Below are positions 17,749 to 25,742 of a stretch of 64,000 nt of DNA, piece after piece. The position numbers were made by a program, and so were the translations under genes. The stretch comes from GCA-2706205 sp964215955 (GTDB lineage: Bacteria > Bdellovibrionota > Bacteriovoracia > Bacteriovoracales > Bacteriovoracaceae): the NCBI GenBank assembly GCA_964215955.1, contig CAXPDR010000041.1:62001-126000 (forward strand), read 5' to 3'. How positions within the stretch are numbered: position 1 is the first letter of the stretch; each line of letters starts with the position of its first letter. The notes below the pieces were generated by a model, which did not search any database, had not been told where the DNA came from, and saw nothing but the letters and a program-made list of their open reading frames with translations.

Positions 17749-18762
17749 ATGAATAAACTAGGATTTATAACAGCTTTAGCATTCATTCCTACCCTGGCCT
17801 TTGCTAATAGTGCAGGCTTTACTCTAGGACATAATTATAATTCGACAAGTAAGATAGAGAAAAAGCTTAAAGAGATTGGAAAAGATATTGGCTTTAGTTA
17901 TAGTTTGAAGTATACAGGGCCTAGCTTATCACCAGACTATCAAAATGGAGCAACCTATAAGCGTTCTAGCTCAGGTCAGGCTTGGCATGGTGGAGATAAT
18001 GATCCTACTGCTTCAACTCAATTATACCATTCGACGGCTTTAAGCTATAAAGCTACTAAGAATTTAAAACTTAGCTATTCCTATACTTTTCAAGAGGATC
18101 TAAACAAGGGAATAAAGTATGAAAGCTACTTTGCAGATGGCTCTAAAGCTGGTGAATACGAAAGATCAAATGGACTTTCTTACAACAATCAAAGAATAAA
18201 TGCACTTGTAACAAATATCTACTCGAACAATTACTTTTTTCTAATGTCTAGTTTCTTTTACGAAAGACCTACAACCGATGGATCCCAAGCAGATGAGATG
18301 ACTCACGGGCTTGGAATACAACCCTTAATTGGAATCTACTCCTCAACCTCTGGCTTATACCACGGATTAAAATTATCTATTCAAAGATATTATTATAAAC
18401 GTCAAGACTATAACTATAACTGTGGTGGTTATACCTGTAATACCAAACACCAAACATTTATCGCTGGAGCAGGCTTTTATATTGGATATAATATTTCTGA
18501 TAAGTTAACTATTGATGGTGAATTAAAATACGATTGGGATATGGATGGTGATCAAGTCAATCAATTTGATGATATTGAAATTACGAACCTCGGTGCTATT
18601 TTTGATAAAGAATACAATGCTAATATGGATGATGTCCTAGAGTTTGGACCTACTTATAGATTTAATAAAAGTATGAAACTGGGTAGCAAATTACAATTTG
18701 CGATAAACAAGCCAGACATCAGAAAATCAGCAATTCTAGTGAATTTTGGCCTTAGTATTTAA
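17749..18762 (+). CDS. Outer-membrane barrel-like protein of the ATP-grasp operon
   Basis: Signal peptide MNKLGFITALAFIPTLAFA, then about 315 residues of alternating strands rich in Tyr, Ser and Gly (LKLSYSYTFQEDL, HGLKLSIQRYYYKR, AGAGFYIGYNI). The C-terminus SAILVNFGLSI has the hydrophobic pattern of a last barrel strand. One Cys pair (NCGGYTCN) sits in a predicted loop. It follows the 690-residue gene by 14 bases and precedes a hairpin, so it is the last gene of the operon. The role is unknown; it could be a channel or anchor for the products of the first two genes. Confidence 0.7.
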   Translation: MNKLGFITALAFIPTLAFANSAGFTLGHNYNSTSKIEKKLKEIGKDIGFSYSLKYTGPSLSPDYQNGATYKRSSSGQAWHGGDNDPTASTQLYHSTALSYKATKNLKLSYSYTFQEDLNKGIKYESYFADGSKAGEYERSNGLSYNNQRINALVTNIYSNNYFFLMSSFFYERPTTDGSQADEMTHGLGIQPLIGIYSSTSGLYHGLKLSIQRYYYKRQDYNYNCGGYTCNTKHQTFIAGAGFYIGYNISDKLTIDGELKYDWDMDGDQVNQFDDIEITNLGAIFDKEYNANMDDVLEFGPTYRFNKSMKLGSKLQFAINKPDIRKSAILVNFGLSI

Positions 18763-18772
18763 TATTCCAAAC

Positions 18773-18801
18773 AGAATTTATTTTTAAAAGAAATAAATTC
18801 T
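18773..18801 (+). terminator. AT-rich hairpin ending the ATP-grasp operon
   Basis: AGAATTTATTT (18773-18783) pairs perfectly over 11 bases with AAATAAATTCT (18791-18801) around a seven-base loop, ten bases after the stop. The following bases (ATTTATATT) are only a loose T-tract. Confidence 0.5.
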
Positions 18802-18908
18802 ATTTATATTATTAATTTGAACTTAAAAGTTAAAGATTCCACCTAAATTCCCTTTATTGAAATTTAAGATTAGTCGATAATCTATTTGAACTTTTAATGG
18901 GAGATTTT

Positions 18909-19283
18909 ATGGCCGACATAGCCTACGTAGATGATAATAAAGACTGCTTGGAAATAGTGCAAACGGCATTTGAAGATCTCGGTATAAAAGTAGACACCTA
19001 TGACGATCCAATTGAATTCTACAATATTCAAAAAGATTATAAATTAATTATTTCGGACTTTGATATGCCTAATTTAAACGGGCAAGACTTTATTCAGCTA
19101 GTAAAAGAAAAAAATCCTTCGGTAAAAACTATAATTTATTCCGGCATGGTTGATCAAATTAAAGAGTTAAATTTAGATATAGATACCTTTCTATTCAAAC
19201 CACTTGAGTTTGAATCTCTATTAAAAGTCGTCAGATATCTTTTACATGAGTATGAAAATGAAAATAGAGTTGAGGCTTCTTAG
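18909..19283 (+). CDS. Single-domain response regulator (CheY-like receiver)
   Basis: The ATG at 18909 has GGGAG six bases upstream; an earlier ATG at 18897 overlaps that site. The 124-residue protein is one receiver domain: Asp-Asp pair (AYVDDN), phospho-acceptor Asp50 (IISDFDMPN), Ser in IIYSGM and Lys in LFKPLE. There is no output domain, so it acts through protein contact or as a phosphate sink. It lies between the ATP-grasp operon and the convergent nqrM gene and has its own upstream spacer of about 100 AT-rich bases. Confidence 0.85.
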   Translation: MADIAYVDDNKDCLEIVQTAFEDLGIKVDTYDDPIEFYNIQKDYKLIISDFDMPNLNGQDFIQLVKEKNPSVKTIIYSGMVDQIKELNLDIDTFLFKPLEFESLLKVVRYLLHEYENENRVEAS

Positions 19284-19511
19284 CTAGCAAGATTTTGAAG
19301 AACAATCCTCTTCTTCACCTTCTTCACAAATTTCTCTTCCAGAGGATTTACACTTATCTTTAATAGCACAAATATCACATGCTGACTTTCCCATTAATGC
19401 GCCAATACCGCCACATGATCCTTTTATGGCCTTGTTAGAAATGATTACTCCAATGGCCATTCCTGTAAATGCAATGGCAAAAACGCTAACGGTGATTAAT
19501 AGTGTATCCAT
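19284..19511 (-). CDS. nqrM: Na+-NQR maturation factor NqrM
   Basis: A 75-residue protein with one membrane helix (LLITVSVFAIAFTGMAIGVI) and a cytosolic Cys-rich tail (GSCGGIGALMGKSACDICAI, then KCKSS), the pattern of NqrM (formerly DUF539). NqrM is needed to deliver the iron bound between NqrD and NqrE. Extra Cys residues at the C-terminus (DCSSKSC) follow an acidic run (EEGEEE). AGGA precedes the ATG. It follows the solute-binding-protein gene by 15 bases in an operon headed by apbE, all downstream of the nqr operon. Confidence 0.9.
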   Translation of the reverse strand: MDTLLITVSVFAIAFTGMAIGVIISNKAIKGSCGGIGALMGKSACDICAIKDKCKSSGREICEEGEEEDCSSKSC

Positions 19512-19526
19512 ATATTCCTCTAGGCT

Positions 19527-20231
19527 CTAAAAAAACTTGGTAAGTTCCCGAGAGCCATACTTTTTAATTAAAGACTGATTCTTCTTTTTAATCAGCATAA
19601 TAAGCTTTTTATCGAAACCATTTCTAACATAAATTGAGTTAGATTTAAAGTTAACAAGTAATGTTTGATAATCATCTTCTCGCATATCCAGCTTTTGTAT
19701 ATAATACATCCAAGACGCCATAGAAAAAACCCCATAGCTAAGCCTTTTTGTTTTGAGACTAAGAGCGATTTGTTCATAATTTAGAAATGGAGTTGATTTA
19801 AAATCATATCTATCGAATTCATCTCCATAGTCCGCACTACTTACAACTCCAACATTCTTACCTTTAATTAAATTTAAGCCTGAAAAACGAGACTTCATTG
19901 AACGCCTTACAACGATATTTCCATTGCCAAATGTTGTATCAATCGCCATTCCAACTGAGGATACTTTAGGATTTTCATACATGACGGTGAGATCAACTTG
20001 TGATTCCTTTAACATTTGGATCACTCTTCCATAAGGTTCTAACCTAAACTCAATATCGAAATCATCACTAAGTAATTCCTTGATGAAGTTATACGTCAGA
20101 CCTTTGATTTCATTATTTTCTTTATAAGCAAAAGGTTTAAGTTTAAACAAACCAACAGTAATCTTTTCCTTTGCAAAAGAATTCAAACTAAGAATCAAAA
20201 GAAAAAGAAATTTAATATTTTTTAAATTCAT
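19527..20231 (-). CDS. Periplasmic solute-binding-like protein (SBP family 3)
   Basis: Signal peptide MNLKNIKFLFLLILSLNSFA, then the pattern of family 3 solute-binding proteins: KITVGLFKLKPFAYKENNEI, GLTYNFIKELL, EPYGRVIQMLKESQVDLTVM. Such proteins bind small polar solutes, but no ABC permease is adjacent, and stand-alone copies in Bdellovibrionota-like genomes are common. It overlaps the end of apbE by 20 bases and precedes nqrM, so it is expressed together with NQR maturation genes; whether it has a role there is unknown. Confidence 0.72.
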   Translation of the reverse strand: MNLKNIKFLFLLILSLNSFAKEKITVGLFKLKPFAYKENNEIKGLTYNFIKELLSDDFDIEFRLEPYGRVIQMLKESQVDLTVMYENPKVSSVGMAIDTTFGNGNIVVRRSMKSRFSGLNLIKGKNVGVVSSADYGDEFDRYDFKSTPFLNYEQIALSLKTKRLSYGVFSMASWMYYIQKLDMREDDYQTLLVNFKSNSIYVRNGFDKKLIMLIKKKNQSLIKKYGSRELTKFF

Positions 20232-21189
20232 GGCTAGGAACCTGTTTAATTTTACCATCTTCTTTTACCTGAAATAAAACAGGTAGATCGTATTGATTTG
20301 CAACTTCAATACCTTTTTCTACTCCCATACTCATAAGAGCTGTAGCCCAGGCATCTGCATCTGCACAGTACTCTGATAATACAGTCACTGAAATAGTTTT
20401 ATGCTTAACCGGATAACCCGTTTTTGGATCAATAGTATGATTAAAAACGTCATCCCCATATTTAAGATAATTTCTATAGGACCCGCTTGTGGCCATACTC
20501 ATATTATCAAGTTCAATAACTTTTATGATTTTTGCCCCTAGATTCTCACTTGGTCCTTCAATTCCTACTTTCCAATTTGTTTTATCAGCTTTCTTTCCTC
20601 TTGTTCTTACCTCTCCCCCAATTTCTACGAGTAAATTGGCATGGCCACGGAATTCAAGAAACTTTACTAATTCATCAACTCCATACCCTTTAGCGATAGC
20701 TGACAGATCAAGTTTAACTCCAGGCTTTCTATAAATTCGCCCGTCTTTAACTTTAACAAGGTTATATCCAGTATATTTAAGAAGTGATTTTATTTGATCT
20801 TCACTAGGTTTCTTTTTCTTCCCATCTGGACCAAAACCCCAAGCATTAACTAAAGGTCCAACAGTGACGTCAAAATAGCCTTTAGATTTATTAGAAACAT
20901 CATGAGAAATATCTAAAAGCTTCTTGAAAGTATCTGAGATATCTAAATATTCAAATTCTGATTTATTTATCTGAGAAATTTCAGAATCAGGGATATATGT
21001 TGAAAAAATATCATTAAAGAATTTCAAAAACTTATCTACATCCTTTTTTAGGGTCTCAGGCTCAGTACTTCCATAAGTTTTCACTTTATAGTATGTCCCC
21101 ATAGTTTGCCCTTCAATATTGATAGGCTTAACTTTAGAGTTACAACTTATAAAAAATAAAAAACTGAATAAAAAAAGAAATAATTTCAT
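20212..21189 (-). CDS. apbE: FAD:protein FMN transferase ApbE (lipoprotein)
   Basis: Transfers FMN from FAD to threonine residues of NqrB and NqrC in the periplasm. Family motifs are present: TMGTYYKVKTYG, LKLDLSAIAKGYGVDELVKF-type stretch (LDLSAIAKGYGVDEL), GGEVRTRGKK, NHTIDPKTGYPVKH and ADAWATALMSMG with the metal-binding Asp. The ATG at 21189 begins a lipoprotein signal (MKLFLFLFSFLFFISC, Cys16). It lies just after the nqr operon, separated from nqrF by a terminator, and heads an operon with the solute-binding-like gene and nqrM. Confidence 0.95.
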   Translation of the reverse strand: MKLFLFLFSFLFFISCNSKVKPINIEGQTMGTYYKVKTYGSTEPETLKKDVDKFLKFFNDIFSTYIPDSEISQINKSEFEYLDISDTFKKLLDISHDVSNKSKGYFDVTVGPLVNAWGFGPDGKKKKPSEDQIKSLLKYTGYNLVKVKDGRIYRKPGVKLDLSAIAKGYGVDELVKFLEFRGHANLLVEIGGEVRTRGKKADKTNWKVGIEGPSENLGAKIIKVIELDNMSMATSGSYRNYLKYGDDVFNHTIDPKTGYPVKHKTISVTVLSEYCADADAWATALMSMGVEKGIEVANQYDLPVLFQVKEDGKIKQVPSHEFKKY

Positions 21190-21224
21190 ATCCGAAATAT
21201 AGAACAATTCTTGCTAAACGTTAA

Positions 21225-21252
21225 TAAAAAAAGGGAGCATTAAAGCTCCCTT
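21225..21252 (-). terminator. Rho-independent terminator of nqrABCDEF
   Basis: Read leftward, AAGGGAGC and GCTCCCTT form a perfect eight-base stem around a six-base loop (21231-21252), followed by a run of seven or more T. It lies 40 bases after the nqrF stop and separates the nqr operon from apbE. Confidence 0.88.
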
Positions 21253-21291
21253 CTCTATATTTTTAGTGAAATTTTTGATCACTTGAACTTT

Positions 21292-22515
21292 CTAGCCGCC
21301 AAAGTCGTCTAGCATAATATCTTCTGGTTCAACTCCCATATTAACAAGCATATCAATTACACACTTGTTCATGATTGGAGGACCACATAAGTAGTATTCA
21401 CAATCTTCTGGAGCTGGGTGATCTTTAAGGTATTCTTCTTGAAGAACATTATGGATAAATCCAGTGTATCCATCCCAGTTATCTTCAGGAAGTGCATCAG
21501 AAAGAGCACAATGCCATGTAAAGTTATCATTTTCTTTTTGAAGCATATCAAAATCTTCAACATAGAACATTTCTCTTTTCGATCTTGCTCCATACCAGAA
21601 AGTCATTTTTCTCTTAGATTTTAATCTTCTTAGTTGATCAAAGATATGTGATCTCATCGGCGCCATACCAGCTCCACCACCAACAAATACCATTTCTTTA
21701 TCAGTATCTCTTGCGAAGAACTCTCCATAAGGACCAGAAATAGTAACAGGATCACCTGGCTTAAGATTAAAGATGTATGATGACATCAGTCCAGGAGGAA
21801 CATTTGGCATACTTGGAGGAGGAGAAGCAATACGCACGTTTAGCATAATGATTCCCTCTTCTTCAGGATAGTTTGCCATAGAGTATGCTCTCTCAACCAT
21901 TTCATCTGATTTAGAAACGAATTGCCACATATTGAACTTATCCCAATCCCCTCTATATTCTTCTTCAATATCAAAGTCTTTATAGTTGATTGATAAACCA
22001 GCAGGTCTTTCAATTTGAATATAACCTCCAGCTCTAAATGGTACAGACTCACCTTCAGGAAGTTGAACAACAAACTCCTTAATAAAAGTTGCAACATTAT
22101 GGTTAGATTTAACTGTACAATCCCATTTTTTAACACCAAAAACTTCGTCGTGAACGTGAACTTTCATGTCTTGCTTACAAGTAACCTGACACGCCAGTCT
22201 CCATCCCTCTCTAGCTTCTTTTTTAGTGATATGAGAAAGTTCTGTTGGAAGAATATCTCCTCCACCTTCATCAACACGAGCTAAACATTGACCACAAGTT
22301 CCCCCACCACCACAAGCAGATGATAAGAAAAGTTTTTCAGCGGCCAAAGCACCTAATAACTTTTGTCCTGGAGATACAGTTAAATTCTTTTCTCCATTTA
22401 CTTCTATAGTTATATCCCCTTGAGGAACTAACTTTGAACGGGCGATGAGGATTAATCCTACTAGTACTAGGATAACCCCAGTAAACATCGCAACACCTAA
22501 AATAACTACATTCAT
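21292..22515 (-). CDS. nqrF: Na+-NQR subunit F, NADH-oxidising
   Basis: Entry point for electrons from NADH. An N-terminal membrane helix (residues about 3-24) is followed by a [2Fe-2S] ferredoxin domain with SACGGGGTCGQC and a fourth Cys in RLACQV. The FAD/NADH reductase part includes ERAYSMANYP (FAD), GPYGEFFARD, FVGGGAGMAPMRS (NADH) and the C-terminal YYLCGPPIMNKCV with the Cys near the hydride path. The length (407) is normal for the family. Last gene of nqrABCDEF. Confidence 0.97.
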   Translation of the reverse strand: MNVVILGVAMFTGVILVLVGLILIARSKLVPQGDITIEVNGEKNLTVSPGQKLLGALAAEKLFLSSACGGGGTCGQCLARVDEGGGDILPTELSHITKKEAREGWRLACQVTCKQDMKVHVHDEVFGVKKWDCTVKSNHNVATFIKEFVVQLPEGESVPFRAGGYIQIERPAGLSINYKDFDIEEEYRGDWDKFNMWQFVSKSDEMVERAYSMANYPEEEGIIMLNVRIASPPPSMPNVPPGLMSSYIFNLKPGDPVTISGPYGEFFARDTDKEMVFVGGGAGMAPMRSHIFDQLRRLKSKRKMTFWYGARSKREMFYVEDFDMLQKENDNFTWHCALSDALPEDNWDGYTGFIHNVLQEEYLKDHPAPEDCEYYLCGPPIMNKCVIDMLVNMGVEPEDIMLDDFGG

Positions 22516-22538
22516 ATTATAATCCTTTACCTATGCTC

Positions 22539-23150
22539 TTATAGTGAGATTCCGGCAAATGCCATGAATACGATTGCTAATAATCCACAAGTCATAAATG
22601 TCATACCTAAACCTCTTAAACCTTTTGGAGGATCTGAGTAATCCATTTTTTCAGTGATACCTGCTAATATTGCGATTGCAAAAGCCCAACCAACACTTGA
22701 ACCAATACCGTATGCAACAGACTCACCAAAATTGTAGTCCCTTTCAACCATGAATAACGACCCACCAAGTATAGCACAGTTAACTGTAATAAGAGGTAAG
22801 AAGATACCTAGACTGTTATACAAAGCTGGAAAAAACTTATCCAACGCCATTTCAAGGATTTGTACCATTGCTGCAATTACCCCAATGTATGAAATCAAAC
22901 CTAAGAATGATAAATCCACATCTGGATAACCGGCCCAAGATAGCGCACCTGCTTTTAAAAAATATGTATATAAAAGGTTATTTGCAGGAATTGTTATTGT
23001 TTGTACAACGATAACTGCAACACCTAAACCCAAAGACGTTGATACCTTCTTTGAAACAGCTAGAAACGTACACATCCCTAAAAAGAATGATAGCGCTAGA
23101 TTTTCAATGAAGATCGCCTTAATGATTAAACTTAAATAATGTTCTAACAT
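22539..23150 (-). CDS. nqrE: Na+-NQR subunit E
   Basis: Integral membrane subunit of about 203 residues with six predicted helices (FIENLALSFFLGMCTFLAVS at the first). Together with NqrD it binds the membrane iron cofactor through conserved Cys residues; FFLGMCTFLA and VNCAILGGSLF supply the two Cys here. Ends 24 bases before the nqrF start. Confidence 0.96.
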   Translation of the reverse strand: MLEHYLSLIIKAIFIENLALSFFLGMCTFLAVSKKVSTSLGLGVAVIVVQTITIPANNLLYTYFLKAGALSWAGYPDVDLSFLGLISYIGVIAAMVQILEMALDKFFPALYNSLGIFLPLITVNCAILGGSLFMVERDYNFGESVAYGIGSSVGWAFAIAILAGITEKMDYSDPPKGLRGLGMTFMTCGLLAIVFMAFAGISL

Positions 23151-23163
23151 CAGTATCTCCTAA

Positions 23164-23778
23164 TTAATCTTCAACCTGAGAAGGATCTTTAGTTCTAATT
23201 GCCCAAATAATAAAAGCAATTAAAAAGAATGCACTTGGAGGTAAAAGCATTAAGCCGTTAGGCATATACCATCCACCATCTTTCGTTAATTCGAATACAG
23301 TAAAGCCCATTAACTTTCCTGACCCAAATAATTCTCTAAAAAATCCTACAATGATTAATATAAATGAATAACCTAGACCGTTTCCAATTCCATCGAAGAA
23401 AGATTCGATAGGTCCGTTTTTCATACCAAATGCTTCAGTTCGTCCCATAACAATACAGTTAGTTATAATAAGACCAACATAAACTGCCATTGTTTTCCAC
23501 TGATCATAAACATATGCTTTTAGAAATTGTTCAGCAACAATAACTAGAGAAGCGATAATCGTCATCTGAACGATAATTCTAATAGAATTAGGAACATGGT
23601 TTCTAATAATTGAAACCCCCATATTTGCAAAAGCTACAACAAGAGTAACCGCCGCACACATGACAAAAACATTTTTCAATTGAACTGTAACCGCAAGAGC
23701 TGAACAAATACCAAGAATCTGTAAAGCGATTGGATTATCAGAAATAATTGGATTTACAATTAACTTCTTTACATTCAT
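23164..23778 (-). CDS. nqrD: Na+-NQR subunit D
   Basis: Integral membrane subunit of 204 residues, homologous in fold to NqrE but inverted in the membrane. Cys in LQILGICSALAVT and in IITNCIVMGRTEAF are the iron ligands expected from the family. Located between nqrC and nqrE with 13 to 1 base spacing. Confidence 0.96.
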   Translation of the reverse strand: MNVKKLIVNPIISDNPIALQILGICSALAVTVQLKNVFVMCAAVTLVVAFANMGVSIIRNHVPNSIRIIVQMTIIASLVIVAEQFLKAYVYDQWKTMAVYVGLIITNCIVMGRTEAFGMKNGPIESFFDGIGNGLGYSFILIIVGFFRELFGSGKLMGFTVFELTKDGGWYMPNGLMLLPPSAFFLIAFIIWAIRTKDPSQVED

Positions 23779-23779
23779 T

Positions 23780-24550
23780 TTACATTCCTCCTGATTTAAG
23801 CTTACTTAAAAACTTAGCGTATCCATGCTCACCGAACCAATACTTCATAGAGCTAGTTACTCCATTTGCAGTGATTGTAGCTCCAGAAATACCATCAACT
23901 TGATGTTCACCAGAACCTGGCCCTTTTGCAACCTTCATAGCAACACTTCCATCTTCATCAAAAAGCTTTTTTCCAATCCACTGGGCTTTCCAGTTTGGAT
24001 TATCAACTTCTCCACCAAGACCCGGAGTCTCACCTTGAGCATAATATCCAAATCCTTTAATAGTATTTAGATCTTCACCTAAAGCGATAAATCCATACAT
24101 TGTTGACCAAAGACCTTTTCCCCAGTGGCTTAAGATTACTGTATCATAAGCTCCTGATTCATTTTTCTTAGCGTATACTTTTGCATATTTTGATCTCATA
24201 CTAAGACCTGCAATGTCTTTTTCAGCTGGAATTCTAACAGAATAAGATTTATCTTTTACCGCCGCGACTTGATCATAAGAGCTAGCTTCTACATCAGTAA
24301 CAACTTCACCTGTTTCCATATCTACAATGATTGTTTCTAATGTTGCAAAAACGTCTTGAATTTCTTTCGCTTTTGCTGTCGCATCTACCAATCCCGCACT
24401 CATTAGAATGTTTTTCTTCATGTCGACTTCAGCATTAATTGCTTGTTGTGGCCTAAGGGTAACAACAATACCTGAAACGATAATCGAACAAACAAAACAT
24501 AAAAGTCCAGCCACAGTTAGCGTCTTAATAGTTTCATTTTTCTTAGACAT
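23780..24550 (-). CDS. nqrC: Na+-NQR subunit C, covalent FMN
   Basis: A membrane-anchored periplasmic subunit. One N-terminal helix (VAGLLCFVCSIIVSGIVVTL) is followed by the FMN-binding domain with SGATITANGVT, the site where ApbE attaches FMN to the second Thr. The start MSKKNETIK at 24550 overlaps the nqrB stop by eight bases; a start 12 codons upstream is possible but lies inside nqrB. Confidence 0.95.
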   Translation of the reverse strand: MSKKNETIKTLTVAGLLCFVCSIIVSGIVVTLRPQQAINAEVDMKKNILMSAGLVDATAKAKEIQDVFATLETIIVDMETGEVVTDVEASSYDQVAAVKDKSYSVRIPAEKDIAGLSMRSKYAKVYAKKNESGAYDTVILSHWGKGLWSTMYGFIALGEDLNTIKGFGYYAQGETPGLGGEVDNPNWKAQWIGKKLFDEDGSVAMKVAKGPGSGEHQVDGISGATITANGVTSSMKYWFGEHGYAKFLSKLKSGGM

Positions 24551-25742
24551 CTCTTGCCATCCTTCTTTTAATATTTTTCTCAACAATAAAGTAATCGATT
24601 AAAGGAGCACATGCATTCATGAAAAGAATTGCAAGCATCCATCCTTCAGGATAAGCAGGGTTAACAACTCTGACTAAAACACCCAAAACACCGATTAAGA
24701 AACCGTAAATTAGCTTACCAGTATCAGTAATAGTAGCACTAACAGGGTCTGTTGCCATGAAAACACAGGCAAAGGCAAATCCACCAAGTACTAAATGCCA
24801 CTGTGGAGATAGAGCAAACATTTGATTTGTTTCACTTCCAACACCGTTTAGAATTAAGGCCATAACAACCATTCCCACCAGCATAGAAAGCATAATTCTC
24901 CAAGAACCGATTCCCATAGTAATCAGAACTCCAGCTCCTAGCAAACAAAGGAGTGTAGAAGTCTCACCCATCGAACCTGGAATCAATCCAACAAATGCAT
25001 CATTCCAAGATACAGTAATTGCACTTGGTCCACCCGCAGCAGCTTGCGCAAGAGGTGTAGCTCCTGTAAATCCATCAACAGCAGTCCAAACAGCATCTCC
25101 AGAAATTTGTGCAGGATAAGCAAAGAATAAAAATGCTCTTGCTGTAAGTGCTGGGTTGAAAATATTTTTACCTGTACCACCAAAAACTTCTTTACCTACA
25201 ACAACACCAAAGATGATCCCAACAGCAGCTTGCCATAAAGGAATTGTTGGAGGAAGAATTAATGGGTATAAAAGTCCCGAAACAAGAAAACCTTCATTAA
25301 TTTCGTGTTTTCTAACAACTGAAAACAGTAACTCGCAAAGACCACCCGCCACTTGAGTTACTAAAAAGACAGGAAAGAACCACATAAATCCGTGAAAGAA
25401 ATTATGAATAATATTAGAAGGATCAAAGCCTAAGCCGATCATTCTGATAATATCTGCTCTCCAACCCGTCGCTTCCATTCCTGCTGCAGCAAGTGCATTA
25501 TTAGCCTGAAAACCAGTATTGTATAATGCCATTAGAACGATTGGTCCTAATGCCATTGCAACTGTAATCATTGTTCTTTTTAGATCAATTCCATCTCTTA
25601 CGTGTGTATTTCCACTTGCCTTTTCACCTGGAGTGTAAAGAAAAGTATCAATAGCTTCATAGAGAGGATACATTTTTTCTAAACTTCCACCTTTATGAAA
25701 ACTTGGCTCGAGTTTATCTAGGGCATCTCTTAAAAACTTCAC
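24543..25742 (-). CDS. nqrB: Na+-NQR subunit B, covalent FMN and riboflavin
   Basis: Membrane core of the sodium pump, 399 residues with about ten helices. The covalent FMN site is in TGATPLAQA, and DPVSATITDTGK near the C-terminus is another conserved family block. NTHVRDGIDLKRTMI after the first 45 residues is typical of NqrB. The start is immediately after the nqrA stop. Confidence 0.97.
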   Translation of the reverse strand: MKFLRDALDKLEPSFHKGGSLEKMYPLYEAIDTFLYTPGEKASGNTHVRDGIDLKRTMITVAMALGPIVLMALYNTGFQANNALAAAGMEATGWRADIIRMIGLGFDPSNIIHNFFHGFMWFFPVFLVTQVAGGLCELLFSVVRKHEINEGFLVSGLLYPLILPPTIPLWQAAVGIIFGVVVGKEVFGGTGKNIFNPALTARAFLFFAYPAQISGDAVWTAVDGFTGATPLAQAAAGGPSAITVSWNDAFVGLIPGSMGETSTLLCLLGAGVLITMGIGSWRIMLSMLVGMVVMALILNGVGSETNQMFALSPQWHLVLGGFAFACVFMATDPVSATITDTGKLIYGFLIGVLGVLVRVVNPAYPEGWMLAILFMNACAPLIDYFIVEKNIKRRMARDV

